A stretch of 64,000 bases of DNA from Cercophora sp. LCS_1 (Eukaryota; Ascomycota; Sordariomycetes; Sordariales; Lasiosphaeriaceae). Both the position numbers and the translations under genes were made by a program. Shown here piece by piece: positions 33,123 to 43,886 of this stretch (within the stretch, counting starts at the first letter, position 1; each line of letters starts with the position of its first letter). The notes under the pieces were generated by a model. The model saw nothing but the letters and a program-made list of their open reading frames with translations, did no database searches and was not told where the DNA came from. The stretch covers positions 1 to 64,000 of the forward strand of contig JAPZLL010000027.1 in assembly GCA_036250225.1 (NCBI GenBank). The letters run 5' to 3'.

Positions 33123-34321
33123 TTAGTGACCGAGACCACCGCAAGGAATGGAACCGCCGAGAACCTTGGCAACGGGAGTGCCGATGTCGATGTCGATGGT
33201 CTGGTTGTGGCTAGCGAGGGCATCGGCAAAGTAGGTGAGGCTCTGGCCGTTGTTGAGGACGGTCTTGCCGCTCAGCTGGAAGGGAAGAACACCACCCTCC
33301 TTGCAGTAGGGCTCCTTGCCGAGACCCTCGAGGACCTGACCGTTGTCGACCTTGGCGCGCATGGGGAACTCGTTCTTCTCGCCGGGGCGGAGGACGATAT
33401 TGTCGATGAAGACAGTGCCGGCCAACTTGTCAAAGAGATAGTTGTTGAAAGTGGCATTGCCCTGTCATTTCATGTTAGCATCGTGCCCACTCACTGAGGG
33501 ACATCAACTTACAATCTCGAGGGTGAAGACGGAGTAGTTGGGAATGTTGGTCGTGCCGAAAAAGTTGTTGCCGTCGGCATCACCGCCAAGGTCCACGCGA
33601 CTGTCATAGACAGTGGTGCCATCAAAGCCACGAAGACCTGTGACTGATTAGCTCACTCATTCGTGATCAATCCCTTTGTGTCTCTTACCGGGCGTCTCAA
33701 TGGTCTTTTTAAAGGTAACACCATACTTCTTGGCGATACCCTTGACCTTGACCTTAGTCTCGCCATATGTGGTGATGCGGACAGTCTGGTTGGTAAGGAG
33801 CCACTTGTTGAAGGTGGTCAGAGCCTCCATGTCCTTGATCTCAAGCAGCTGGCTGACGTTGACAGTCTGCAGGGCATCGGCCGTAGTCGCAGGGAAGTTG
33901 ATGGAAGCAAAGGGAGTATGGGGCTCCAAGTCCTCGAGGTACATGACGCCAGTGAAGCCGTCAATGTCGGCATGGACCTTGCCGTCCGTGGTGATGGTGC
34001 TGTTGATGGCCATGTTGAGCTGGTTGGACTCTGTGGCAGAGACAACGATACCCTGGATTGTGAGTTCGGCATCATCAAGCTTGCTTTGCGCAATCTTAGG
34101 CACGGCAACAAAGATGCTGCGGTTTGCGTGAGCATGGCTGGTGGGGATGGACGGGTATAAGACGGAACTCACATCAAGCAGACAACAAGAATGACAATGG
34201 CGATAAAACCTGCGAGGTATGCCCACCAGAACTTGAGGCAGTGGCCGATGCAGCCCCGTCTCTTGGGCTTCTGGTCGACGGTCTCGGCCTGGATGGCGGC
34301 GGTCTTCTCGTCGGTGCTCAT
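33123..34321 (-). CDS. DUF3712 (LEA2-like) single-span membrane protein
   Basis: Four exons: 34173-34321, 33689-34116, 33513-33637 and 33123-33461; introns 56, 51 and 51 nt; 346 residues. A cytosolic N-terminus of about 30 residues with a basic-Cys patch (KRRGCIGHCLK) precedes one membrane helix (about 32-54, LAGFIAIVILVVCL). The rest is a beta-rich domain facing the lumen or outside, with N-glycosylation sequons (NST, NVS, NQT, NAT). Such proteins are often named after pre-rRNA processing in databases, but the topology fits the vacuolar Tag1 group of yeast better. Role unknown. The ATG at 34321 (MSTDEK) is taken as the start because the upstream frame has no ATG. All junctions keep phase. 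Confidence 0.88.
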
Positions 34322-37310
34322 GATGGCGGTGGTGTGGTGATCCGTCTTGGAGAGGGTGTGTGTGCGTTTGAGTCGTTGTCTGAACCAGCAGCACCAACGG
34401 ACAGGTGATTGCTCTTTCCAATTGCTGAAAAGTAATCGGAAGGGACAGACAAGAAGGGCAGACGAAGCACCGAGGGAAGGTGCGTCCGGGTACTTCACTT
34501 ATAATTAAGCTATGATCTCGACGCTGCAATTGGATGCGAATGCGGGAACACCCCTGGTTTCCCTAGCAGCAACCATCGTGTGGGGAACGCTCAACGGGTC
34601 CAGCTCGATGCAGCTCGACTCACCGTTTTGCAATCCGCTCGAGCTGGAGAGTTTGCTGCGTCCCTGTGATGCTGCGCGTTGATGGACGGGAGGCAAGGAA
34701 ATCCCCGGCATTGCCACCCACCCCTACCCTTGGACTGGCATTGGAGGGAGCTTCCTTCGGGCCCCTGTTTCCCCCCAAGACTCTGTAATTGGAGTCGCCC
34801 TAGCCCGTTGAGGCAGCTTGTCCGATACGTTCCCCCACAATCTGCACCACCTCAACTTCGCCTTGGCGACACCAAGACTTGGTGTTGAACAACACTCAGC
34901 ACTCCAAACTTGACATGTTGCATCGTTGACAAACTCAGCAAGACATAACACAGAAAAACGCAGATCTTCAAATTACGCATATCGCTTGCGGGTTATCCTG
35001 CCACATAGGTAACACCCTCGGAACACAATCATAAGACGTTGGGCGCATCCTCTTGAGCTCGACGGCCTGCCCAGACATTCTAGCCAGACCACCTGGCGTC
35101 TCTTGCCCAGGCGCGATGCGGGGAGGACAGTGGAAAATGGCATGTGCACGCAATGTAGCGCCTCACGACCCACGATCGCCGCTCCTTGACAGGTTTCCGA
35201 CGGTGCTCCCCTCACCTCTGAACTCTGGGGAGGTGGAGGTCAGAGTTACCAACACGATGATCCCCCTCCACCTGAGGTGTGCACCTTTCCATCCGCTGGA
35301 GACTGTCTGATTCGAGCGGCGGGGAAACGCGGTACTGAGGCAACCTTGGTGTCGTTGCCCTGTCGTCTCGAACTTCTGGAACTGTCCGTTGCAGCTTTGA
35401 GCTTTGCGTGCACTTCCCCCGCTTAGACGCGTTTGCAGGCGGGATGTCTCTCGGTAAGGGCCACCTCCGTGAGGGGCATCACCGACAGTGGCAAGCTTAC
35501 GAATAGGGGCATTTGGACTTTGCCTTAGCCGGTAATCGTATCGTAGGAGACGGAAAAGTCAGCTTGGAATGCCAGCAAGAGATTGCCCTTTAGGCGGCGA
35601 CACATGCTAGGCGGCTCTGACTGCCTGATAGAGACTCGGCCGATAGATGGTCTCGTTTGCAACCCGCCTATTTCCTGGGGAAGTTGCTAGGGTTGCATCC
35701 TGCCCCTGCCAACTTCGGCCACCTCCTCGGCATCTTTCCCAACGTCTGGTGGACATTGATGGAGCACATGAAAATTTGATACGGACCGGCGCGCAGAGAC
35801 GTCTCGACCCGTCCTTGAGGTGCCAATTATTGGAATACGGACAAGCCAGCCGCATGCACACCATCGATCCTTCTGGGTGAGGGGGATACGGCAAGGCGAT
35901 ATCCAGGAACGGGAAGAGGGCGCATCTCGGGTCATCCGGGTTTGGCATGTGGGAGGCAGCTCGTCAAACCCACAGGGTCAGGCGCGCGCGCCCGCCGTCG
36001 CCATCATTGTTGACGCCTTCACAAAAAATAAAGAAAAGAAAAGAAAGACGCTCTCCATGCAAACCCTTACCATTCTCACCGTTTTGTTGAGGCGTTCGCG
36101 CTTTTGGCGCTCAATTGTGGATGTGGTTTTGGCTTCTCAAACGGATTCGGGAATTTCCCAGGTCTCCAGAGCCCCACCAGCCACCATCTCTCGTTTATCG
36201 CTTGTTCCTTGTCGCCTTCCTTCTCTCACAAGCCACTCACGAAACGTCCTTGCAGATGGCAAAACAATCCAGCAGTTTAAACTTGAGACATCCAATATAC
36301 CGAGCAGAGCGGCCTCCAAGTTGGATTGCGTTGCAGGACCTTGGTTTTCCGGGTCAAAGGTTCAGGATTCGGGCCTTCCGGCTGGGTCACCCTTCTTTTG
36401 ACCGTAATGAGACGCAGTCTCCAATGAAAACGCTGAGATGCTGTGCGACAACAGCTGGGTCGAATCGGGACCATGACCGAGACACATCTCCTTTTCATGA
36501 AAGGGGCAGGTCACCACCTCTTCGCTGTCATATTTCCTAAACTTATAACCGTGCCGTCATCGAATCGAGGCTTCAGGATGTCTTGTCTGAATCCTGTTTG
36601 CTGTCACCATTACTACCCAACGCAACCACCACGAGATTTCAGCTCTTCTGAATACTTGTACACGCGCAGTAAAGCAGGTCAAACCCCAAGAGACGCTATC
36701 CTCCCTAGGAAATACTCGATTCATGGATTATCCTACCCAGCGCACGGGATCCGGGCTCTCAGATCACTCCATGACGGGGGACACCGTCACTTTTCGCCCG
36801 TGGGACCCTGACCGCGGGCACGAGACCAGAAATATCATCCTCGAGGACGAGGCGCTTGCCTTTTTCTCGCTAGACCCCGGGAGCGGGTGAGGCTGTCATT
36901 ACGCCTCGCAAGCGATATCGAGCTGGCATAACTCAAGCGCTCCGTCCCGAGCGTGAATTCACAAGTCGGACGACGACGATCCCATGTCACCAGATCCGGA
37001 AGTTCTCCCGTCGACGTACCCAGGTAGCGCGCCAACGGCAGTTGGGCGCCTTGCACGCCTCGCAGCACTTGAAACAACCATTTGACATAAGTGTTCTCGG
37101 CAAGACGCCGCTATGATACCGCGCAGAAACAAAACTTTGAACATTTGATGCGAGGCCAAATACTTGCAAGTCTTCCATCACCAAGCAACATGCCGCAACA
37201 CCACAAACGCCTCGGTAGCCCGAGCTTTGGGAACGAGATGCGAAGATCTCCCCTGATCTCCCCGGATCTTGGCGTAAGACGTAAGGCGACCGGGACACGC
37301 GCCGTATCCC
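34322..37310. other. 3-kb gene-poor spacer
   Basis: Between the DUF3712 gene 5' end and the flavocytochrome b2 3' end. Apart from one short coding-like frame at 36723-36890 (listed separately), no frame resembles a known family. It includes a purine-rich AAAGAAAAGAAAAG stretch at 36026-36045. Confidence 0.4.
36723..36890 (+). CDS. Putative small ORF or first exon, unknown
   Basis: A 55-codon ATG-to-TGA frame whose composition looks like real protein: rich in Asp, Glu and Arg with regular hydrophobics (FRPWDPDRGHETRN, EDEALAFFSLDPGSG). A GTGAGG donor-like site overlaps the stop (36886-36891), so it could be the first exon of a longer gene, but I could not find an acceptor that keeps the frame open. 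No family recognised. Confidence 0.25.
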   Translation: MDYPTQRTGSGLSDHSMTGDTVTFRPWDPDRGHETRNIILEDEALAFFSLDPGSG

Positions 37311-38997
37311 TCAAAGCTTGGCTTGAGGAACCCACAAGCCCGACTTGTCCAGTCCAGCACCGCCATCAAAGATATCGCGCTCAACCATCCTGCTGTTGAT
37401 CTAGAAACGGCGGTTGTCAGCTCCAGCTTCTGATCCTCAGAAAGGAAACCTACGAATCGTGGGCCTAGTTCTGACACCTGCTTCACTCCCAAGAGCTTCA
37501 TGCAAGTCTCGATCTCCCCTTGCAGGACTAGACGGCAGTCAGCAATCATCAGACCCAACACTGCCAGCACGGGTGGGTACTCACTCTCAAATGTCCTGTC
37601 AACTCCCTTCCATCCACCAGCTCCCAACCCCCAAAGTGCGGCCCGACCGACACCCACGGCCTTTGCTCCCAAGCACAATGCCTTGACTACATCTGTTCCC
37701 CTCTTGATGCCACCATCGATCCACACATCAATGGTCTCAAACACTTCGGGGCAATACTTCCTAATCTCCAACAGCGTATGCACCGCCGGTGGCGCCGTGT
37801 CCAACGCACGCCCACCATGGTTCGACAGAATAATCGCCTTTATAGACCCGGGATGCTTCCGGGCATATTGCGCCGCCAAATGCGCATCTTCATGCGTCTG
37901 CACGCCCTTGATCACGACCGGCAGATCCGTGTGCTCCGCAATCCACGGCATTGTCGTATCCCAAGTCAGATCCGCCGCCGTGCCCCAAAACAACTGCTGG
38001 CCCACGCCTCCGCCACCAGGCCTCTTCTCAGCTGAGTCCTTTGCGTTGCTATCCGACTCGACCACGAGCTGGCTCTCCAGGTTGCTCTTCTCATCGTGCT
38101 CTCGCTTCCCGGGAACGGGGGCATCGAGGGTCAGCACGATGCACTTGAAGTGGTCACGAAGCTTGTTGATACGAGCGAGCATGGCCTCGCTCTTGGAGCG
38201 TGTGGTCTGCACGTAGAGCTGCCACCCAAAGACGGCGCCGGGCTTGGCGTCGGCGACGATCTGCTCGGGTGTCTGGGAAGCATTGTTCGAGACGAGCTGC
38301 ATTGCCCCGAAGCGGGATATGCCGCGGGCGATGCCGGCTTCGCCGTCCGGATGGGCGAGGCGAGCCATGGCTGCTGGGGAGACATAAAGAGGCGTCCCGA
38401 CAGGGGCCGTCCCGCAGAGGAGCGTGGTGGCGGTTGAGGCCGTGGTGCAGTCGACAAAGACGCGCGGGCGTAGGAGGATGGAGCGGAAGACAGAGCCATT
38501 CAGGTACTTGCTGATGAGGTCGTCTCCGGCCGAGAAGTAGTAGGCCCAGCATTTCTTAGATACCTGGGTTTTGGCGGCTGCTTCGATCTCGTCGAGGTTG
38601 AGGAGCGTGTGGAGAGGTGGTGGAGCTGGCTTTTGGTCACCCTGAGGTGAGGCAGGGGCTTTCTGTTGTGACTTGGCCTTGAGGGCTGCTAAGCTGGTGG
38701 CATCGATGGTACCGAGCCTGGCTTCCGGCTTGAGGTTTTCCTCAAGGGTGCCGGGCGGGTGAATGGGATCGTACTCCTCTGTAGCATCTCGGCCGGCGAG
38801 TTGCAGGATGATCTTGGACCCTCCAGGATGCTCGTTCAGGAAATCGGTGACATCGTAGACATTCCCGTAGAGGACTACCCAACAGCTGTCGGGAGTCCTG
38901 TGTTTCGCAACTAAGCGGAGCGGTCAGCTGATGATGTCGTTGAACGGCAGTGGATGGAGCAGGTCATGCCTTCTTCAGCGGTGAAGATCTTGGTCAT
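37311..38997 (-). CDS. Flavocytochrome b2-type L-lactate dehydrogenase
   Basis: Four exons: 38970-38997, 37585-38910, 37454-37527 and 37311-37400; introns 59, 57 and 53 nt; 505 residues. The N-terminal cytochrome b5 domain (residues 1-80) has likely heme ligands H37 (NEHPGGSK) and H60 (DPIHPPG). An FMN-dependent alpha-hydroxyacid oxidase domain follows, with the AMARLAHPDGE substrate-site segment, WQLYVQ, TLDAPVPGKRE, VIKGVQ, the catalytic SNHGGRALD and WIDGGIKRG. It oxidises L-lactate (or a related hydroxyacid) to pyruvate and passes electrons to heme. A low-complexity insert (about 320-360) replaces part of loop 4. The protein starts directly at the b5 domain, with no mitochondrial presequence. 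Intron 1 needs a GC donor (GCATGA) with an AGCTGACC branch and TTAG acceptor. Confidence 0.9.
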
Positions 38998-40033
38998 CTT
39001 AGCTTCCTTCTCAACCATCAAGGTCTCTTTTTCGAGCTGATATATCAAAAGGCTCACCAGGAGCGGTGATGACAGCTCTTCAATGAGCTGTTAAATGTGA
39101 TGTCGGATGGTCAGCTGAGGTTGCTACAGGGGATCGCTGAGAATTACGTGCCGGATGGTTGGTGCATTTAACCCCAGTCAAGTGCGGGAGGTCCCTGAGC
39201 TCTAGCAGTCCACAGTGGGACCTGTCAAGGGGAACGGGCCCAGAAAGAGGGCCGAAAACGGCAACAGTGGCAAGGCTCGCTTCAATGTTCCCCGAACGAC
39301 AAAGCAGTCTTACTTGGAAGCACACAGTCGCGGTTTACTTCTACAAAGTCGTCATATTCCTCCAGCCCATATCCGAGTTCCGATATGTCATGAGCCGCAC
39401 TCAGAGGGGAAATACACGGGCACAGGACATAAGACTTTCATGGTCAATGGAAAGTCGAGCAGGGACAAGCGACACCGCTTTGCCCAGCCGGAATAGTAAA
39501 CCTTGGTATGAACTACCAGCTTCGCTTTTCAGCACACAGCAGGTAATAATTCCCGACTACTATTGGTATCACCGAGTAGACCCCAAAACTTATACTTGGC
39601 GCGCTCAGTCGCACGCAAAGCCGAAGCGAGCATCTTGTCATCCGGAACGTCCTGGCCCCCACCAAACGGCAAGGATCCCGGGAGAGCCCCGCCCCCAAAC
39701 CAGGACAGGCTGGGTTGCTGCCTCGCCATCAGCTGGCCTGCTGCCGCTGCCCTTCCCGGATGACCCAAATTTGGGATATGACCAGGACAACAAACCAGAT
39801 ACATCTAGCTTGTGTTTCGGACTGCACTTTTTTCGTTCGGTCGAGCAAGCAAACCAAAACAAAAACAAATAATAGTCAGTGATATCTTCCCCTTCATCGC
39901 GCGCGCCCCATTCCATTCTCCCCCGTTTGATAGCTGCCCCGCAAACCGCGAACCCCGCCAACGATCGCGACAACGAACGAACGCCTCGTTGACACCACCA
40001 TCATCGGCTTCGTGAAAGCGCATCACGGACGCC
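38998..40033. promoter_or_regulatory. Divergent spacer, flavocytochrome b2 / SGNH hydrolase
   Basis: 1036 bp between start codons at 38997 (minus) and 40034 (plus). No gene supported; frames near 39160-39870 overlap on both strands and show no family. Confidence 0.45.
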
Positions 40034-41068
40034 ATGGCCGCCGTCGCCGCTCCCGCCCAACAGAAGCTCCGCGTTCTTTGCTTCGGCGATAGTCTCACGG
40101 CAGGTTTCGCGTCCTGGGGCCTGGAATTCCACCCCTATCGGCTCAAGTTGCAGCAGATGCTCGAGATGGCGTTTCCCGACCTGGAGATCGAGGTAGTGGA
40201 GGACGGACTCTCCGGGGACACGGTGAAGCACGGCTTTCTGTCCAGGATGCAGAGACACTGTTCGTTTTCCCTCCCAGCCGCTCCCCTCTCTGCCCCGTGT
40301 GCGCGCCAGACTTGACGCTAGGATGATGACGGACTCCCGGAATCTAACTCCGCTTGTTTTGTTGCGCCGTAGTTCCGCCCAAGAGGAAGCCTGGCGAGTC
40401 ATTCGACTGGACGATTGTGCTCGGCGGAACAAAGTATGTTTTTTTTCTTGACCAAAAACCTGCTCTGTTTTTTTTGTTTTTTTTCCCTGTGATTTCTAAC
40501 GAACTTCTACCTCTCGTAGTGATCTCGCCTACAGCTGGAGAACAGAAGAAATATTCGAAAAGCTCAAGGAAACCTGGGACGTTCCGCTCCGACGAAAGAG
40601 CAAAGTCCTGGCCCTGACGATTCCCGAGGTCGGCGTTGAGGTGGACAGGAAGCGACGAGACGCTAAGAGGGACAAGCTAAACGATCTGATCAGGAATTAC
40701 AAGCGAGACGGATTGTTGGTTTTCCTTACCCCTTGTTTTCTCTGGGTCAAAAACACCCGCCCTAACATTGGCTTAGCTACGTCTTTGATCTCAACCGAGC
40801 CGTACCGTTCTTCGGAATGTCTGAGGAGGATAGAGAGAAGTACTGGGATGACGGGGTGCACTTCAAGCCCGCCGGCTATGATCTCGTGGGCAAAGAAGTC
40901 GGCATGGGGCTCGTCAAGATTCTCGAGAAAGACCGGGAAAGGTACACACCCCCAGCGAAACGGAGGCGTGTGTTCCGAGACGACCACAAGGCCTTCGAAG
41001 AAGAAGATGGTGACCCTACCTCGCTTGACCAAGGGTACGTCGTGGTCCGACGCAAGGATTTGGATTAA
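40034..41068 (+). CDS. SGNH/GDSL-type hydrolase
   Basis: Four exons: 40034-40259, 40373-40433, 40520-40714 and 40777-41068; introns 113, 86 and 62 nt; 257 residues. It is a cytosolic esterase/lipase of the SGNH superfamily. Block I is CFGDSLTAG with nucleophile Ser20. The oxyanion Gly lies in EVVEDGLSGDTV and the Asn in LGGTND, rebuilt across intron 2. The catalytic Asp/His pair is in DDGVHFKPAGYDLVG. Donors GTTCGT and GTTGGT for introns 1 and 3 are weak, but phase and family continuity support them, and a CCTAAC branch is present before exon 4. The acidic and basic tail after residue 215 (AKRRRVFRDDH...) is an extension. Substrate unknown; acyl or carbohydrate esters are usual. Confidence 0.9.
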
Positions 41069-41276
41069 GGGGATAGGGACAATGGGCGTTCCGAGTTTGG
41101 GTCGTTAAGGCGTTTGGACAGGACAGACACCGGTGCAACAGGACAGCACGGATCTAGTATTGGGTATTATTTGATTTGGTTTCCGCAGCTTTTGTATGCA
41201 GGCGGGTACGGTCTGGATGGGTGGGACACTGGATAATGGATATTGAGAACCCCATAGACGACAGTTAGCAAACTCA

Positions 41277-42542
41277 TCATACAGCGATCTGAGTTGCCAC
41301 GAATTCCGGAAACTCCGACTGAAGGGAGTCCGCGAGTCTCTCTACCTCCTCAGCAACCCCTTGAACGTTGTTGTCCCATTGTCGCATCTCCTTGCCCACC
41401 GCGACCTCTGCTCTCCCGCTTGCCTTCTCTCCAGACGCCTCACCGCCCTCGAAGTAGATTATCCTGTCCATTTGATCAATCGATCCGGTGAGTCGGCCCT
41501 GCTCAATCATCTTTGCGGTTGTATCCTCGGCCTTATCGCCATCCAGCCCAAGTAAATGTCCCAGGGCGTCAAATCCAATATTGTTGTACAGCCGGCTTGC
41601 GCCCAGCAGATTGTGTTCCACCACCGCCTTTGCCAGCACCGTCGATCCATCTGATGTCGTAGCCAGCTGGTGTGGCGCAAGTCCCTTCGCAAACTTCTCC
41701 ACCTCGGCCGACGCCAGCAACCGGTCGAGGAAGATCTTTTCGAGAATCCCGTATTCCTCCAACCCAGCAGACCTTTCGTCCTTGTAAAGCCGTCCTAGCA
41801 CACGGCTACGGAGCGGACCAGCTGGGGCAAGAATGGCGCATTTTATGGCCATGGCAAGGGTGTGTAGGCGCTCGGTCTCGTCAACGACGGTATTGAAGCT
41901 GATATCATGGTAACTCTGGGCGGCGGCGAGGAACTGGCGCGTTGAGTCCTGAATACGAGCAGCGCTGAGTTTGAAATGCAGCTGGAGCTCGGCGTTCTCG
42001 ACCTTGTGCATGATACCCTTGAGCTTGTTGAGATATCCTTCGGCCGATGTGCTGTCGTCGACTTCGAGGTAGTTGCGCACGATGCGAATCCAAATCTCGG
42101 CTTTGGCGGCATCGGACACGCGTCGTTGCGAGCTGTCGAGCGGGATCAGGGCAAGCATTTTCGCGGCATCGAGATAGTCTTCGCTGCCCTCGTAGCCGGA
42201 GGCTACTAGGTCGCGCAGGGCTGCGATCTGTTCGAGGAGAGATGACGAGAGTGAGCTGTTGTCGTTGATCGTCGAGAGAACGTGCTGGCCGACCTCGACC
42301 CATAGGTCAAAGTGCCCCTCCCATGTTTTGAGGTGATCGATAAAGTATGATAAAGCCGTTCGTGTGAATACTACGCCGTTTGCGCTGCCGTCAAGTATGC
42401 TGTTGGCGACCAGGATGAGGTCGCTGGCGAGGGCTGTCGGCGTGGTAAGAGTCTTAATCTTCTGGAGCAGCTCCTTGTAGCCCTCGGCTGGGGCGTCCAG
42501 CGAGGGGATTTTCGCCAGTTCTGTCTGCAAGGGTGACGGCAT
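41277..42542 (-). CDS. csn4: COP9 signalosome subunit 4 (CSN4)
   Basis: Single exon of 421 residues, ATG at 42542. CSN4 is a PCI-domain subunit of the COP9 signalosome, which removes Nedd8 from cullins and controls development and light responses in fungi. The N-terminal two-thirds are helical repeats (YKELLQKIKTL, YLDAAKMLALIPLD, AEIWIRIVRNYLEVDD, AEGYLNKLKGIMHKV). The PCI winged helix lies at about 290-370 (HNLLGASRLYNNIGFDALG, AKMIEQGRLTGSIDQ), followed by a helical tail. Length matches the family (about 400-440). It is convergent with the SGNH hydrolase gene. Confidence 0.93.
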   Translation of the reverse strand: MPSPLQTELAKIPSLDAPAEGYKELLQKIKTLTTPTALASDLILVANSILDGSANGVVFTRTALSYFIDHLKTWEGHFDLWVEVGQHVLSTINDNSSLSSSLLEQIAALRDLVASGYEGSEDYLDAAKMLALIPLDSSQRRVSDAAKAEIWIRIVRNYLEVDDSTSAEGYLNKLKGIMHKVENAELQLHFKLSAARIQDSTRQFLAAAQSYHDISFNTVVDETERLHTLAMAIKCAILAPAGPLRSRVLGRLYKDERSAGLEEYGILEKIFLDRLLASAEVEKFAKGLAPHQLATTSDGSTVLAKAVVEHNLLGASRLYNNIGFDALGHLLGLDGDKAEDTTAKMIEQGRLTGSIDQMDRIIYFEGGEASGEKASGRAEVAVGKEMRQWDNNVQGVAEEVERLADSLQSEFPEFVATQIAV

Positions 42543-43003
42543 CTTTGCGGTAGACGCCCGCGGCGCAGCGCGAGTCTAGAGGGTTGAGGATGGACACTCG
42601 TCGGTGTTTAACTTTAACTGCTCTTTGGCCACAAGGTCGGAGAATCTCTGTTTCGCCGGTAGATGCCGAGCGTGTGGTGTTATCGGGTTGTTTACTGGGC
42701 TAGTCTGTGGATCGCGCTGGCGGGTTTGTTGAAGGACAGAAGCTGGACGAGGCTGACAGCGAACTGGTGGATGTATTTGCCCTTGTCTTCGTGCTCCGCT
42801 GGCTGTTGCAGCCTGGCGGTTTGAGTGTGGGGTTGGAGGGGTTGACAGACGAGGGACAGGGAGCTTGGGCCACCTGGGTTGCTCCTCCTGATTGCAAACT
42901 GCAGGGGTATCTCCTCTCCCACTGTCATGGGCTTTTACGTCTGCGTCGTCTTTATAATTATTTCGATATTCAACTCAAACATGCTGAATTTGCTAACATA
43001 TGT
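42543..43003. other. Spacer upstream of csn4
   Basis: 461 bp between the csn4 start and the 3' end of the quinone oxidoreductase gene on the same strand. No other gene supported. Confidence 0.5.
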
Positions 43004-43886
43004 TTAAAGAATAACGCATTTCTTCGGTAACCCACAGGGACCTCCCTTCACATCTTCATCCTCTGCATTTCCTGTTCCTCGTTTAGGCTCCTCCTTGGCC
43101 GTGGATGCAGCTTGTGCTCCGTTGGCAGCGACAGGAGTCCCTTCCACCCCCCGCATTAGCAACGCCAGGCACTATGCCCTCTCCGCCGCCAACGGTTTAC
43201 GCACCGACGTACTTGGAGACGAGCTTGTAGAACTCCTCTCCCTGGATCGTGGCAATCTGCTTCTCCTTCTCGGTAGGCTGACGGCTGCCGTCAGCACCGG
43301 CAAAGGTGCCCGCACCCCACGGGCTACCACCATGGATCTCAGTGAGATCGGTCATCTGGGGGAAGGCCTTGGCATAACCGAAGGGAACATAGACAATGCC
43401 GTGATGAGCGAGAGTGCTCATCGCCGCAATCGCTGTCGCCTCCTGGCCACCTCCCATGCTAGCTGTCGAGATGAAGACGCCGGCGAACTTCTGGTAGAAA
43501 CCACCCGTTTGCCATTGCTTGCCGGTCTTGTCCCAGAAAGCCTTCCATTGTGTGGGGAAGTTTCCGTATCTCGTGGGGATGCCGATGAGGAAGCCATCGT
43601 ACTCGGCAAGGGTGGCGGGGTCGTCGATGACGGGGATATCGGTGGGCTTCGGCGGGGCATACATCTTCTCGAGGACCTCTTGGGGAAGAGTCTCAGCGAT
43701 CTGGTAGAGGTCGGCCTTGCCACCGGCCTTTTCGATGCCGGCCTTTTCGGCCTCGGCGAGCTGCCGGATGTGGCCGTACATGCTGTACTACATGCGGAAA
43801 GGGGTCAGCCATGTCTGCGTAGTGCTGCCCAAGTGACTAAGAGGTTGCAGTGTCAAACTTACAAAGACAATAGCGATCTTGGCCAT
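43004..43886 (-). CDS. Flavodoxin-fold NAD(P)H:quinone oxidoreductase with CaaX box
   Basis: Three exons: 43863-43886, 43205-43787 and 43004-43140; introns 75 and 64 nt; 247 residues. It belongs to the WrbA/Pst2/Ycp4 (Alt a 7) family of FMN enzymes that reduce quinones by two electrons, protecting against redox cycling. The core starts MAKIAIVFYSMYGHIRQLA, with FMN-loop signatures IPTRYGNFPTQ and STASMGGGQE. The frame would stop at 43197, but a GTGCGT donor at 43204, a GCTAAT branch and an AAG acceptor join a further exon in phase. That exon encodes a charged linker of about 35 residues and ends GLPKKCVIL, a CaaX prenylation motif predicting geranylgeranylation and membrane attachment. This lipid tail is known in spirit for fungal Ycp4-like proteins. 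The acceptor is non-canonical only in its purine before AG. Confidence 0.85.
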
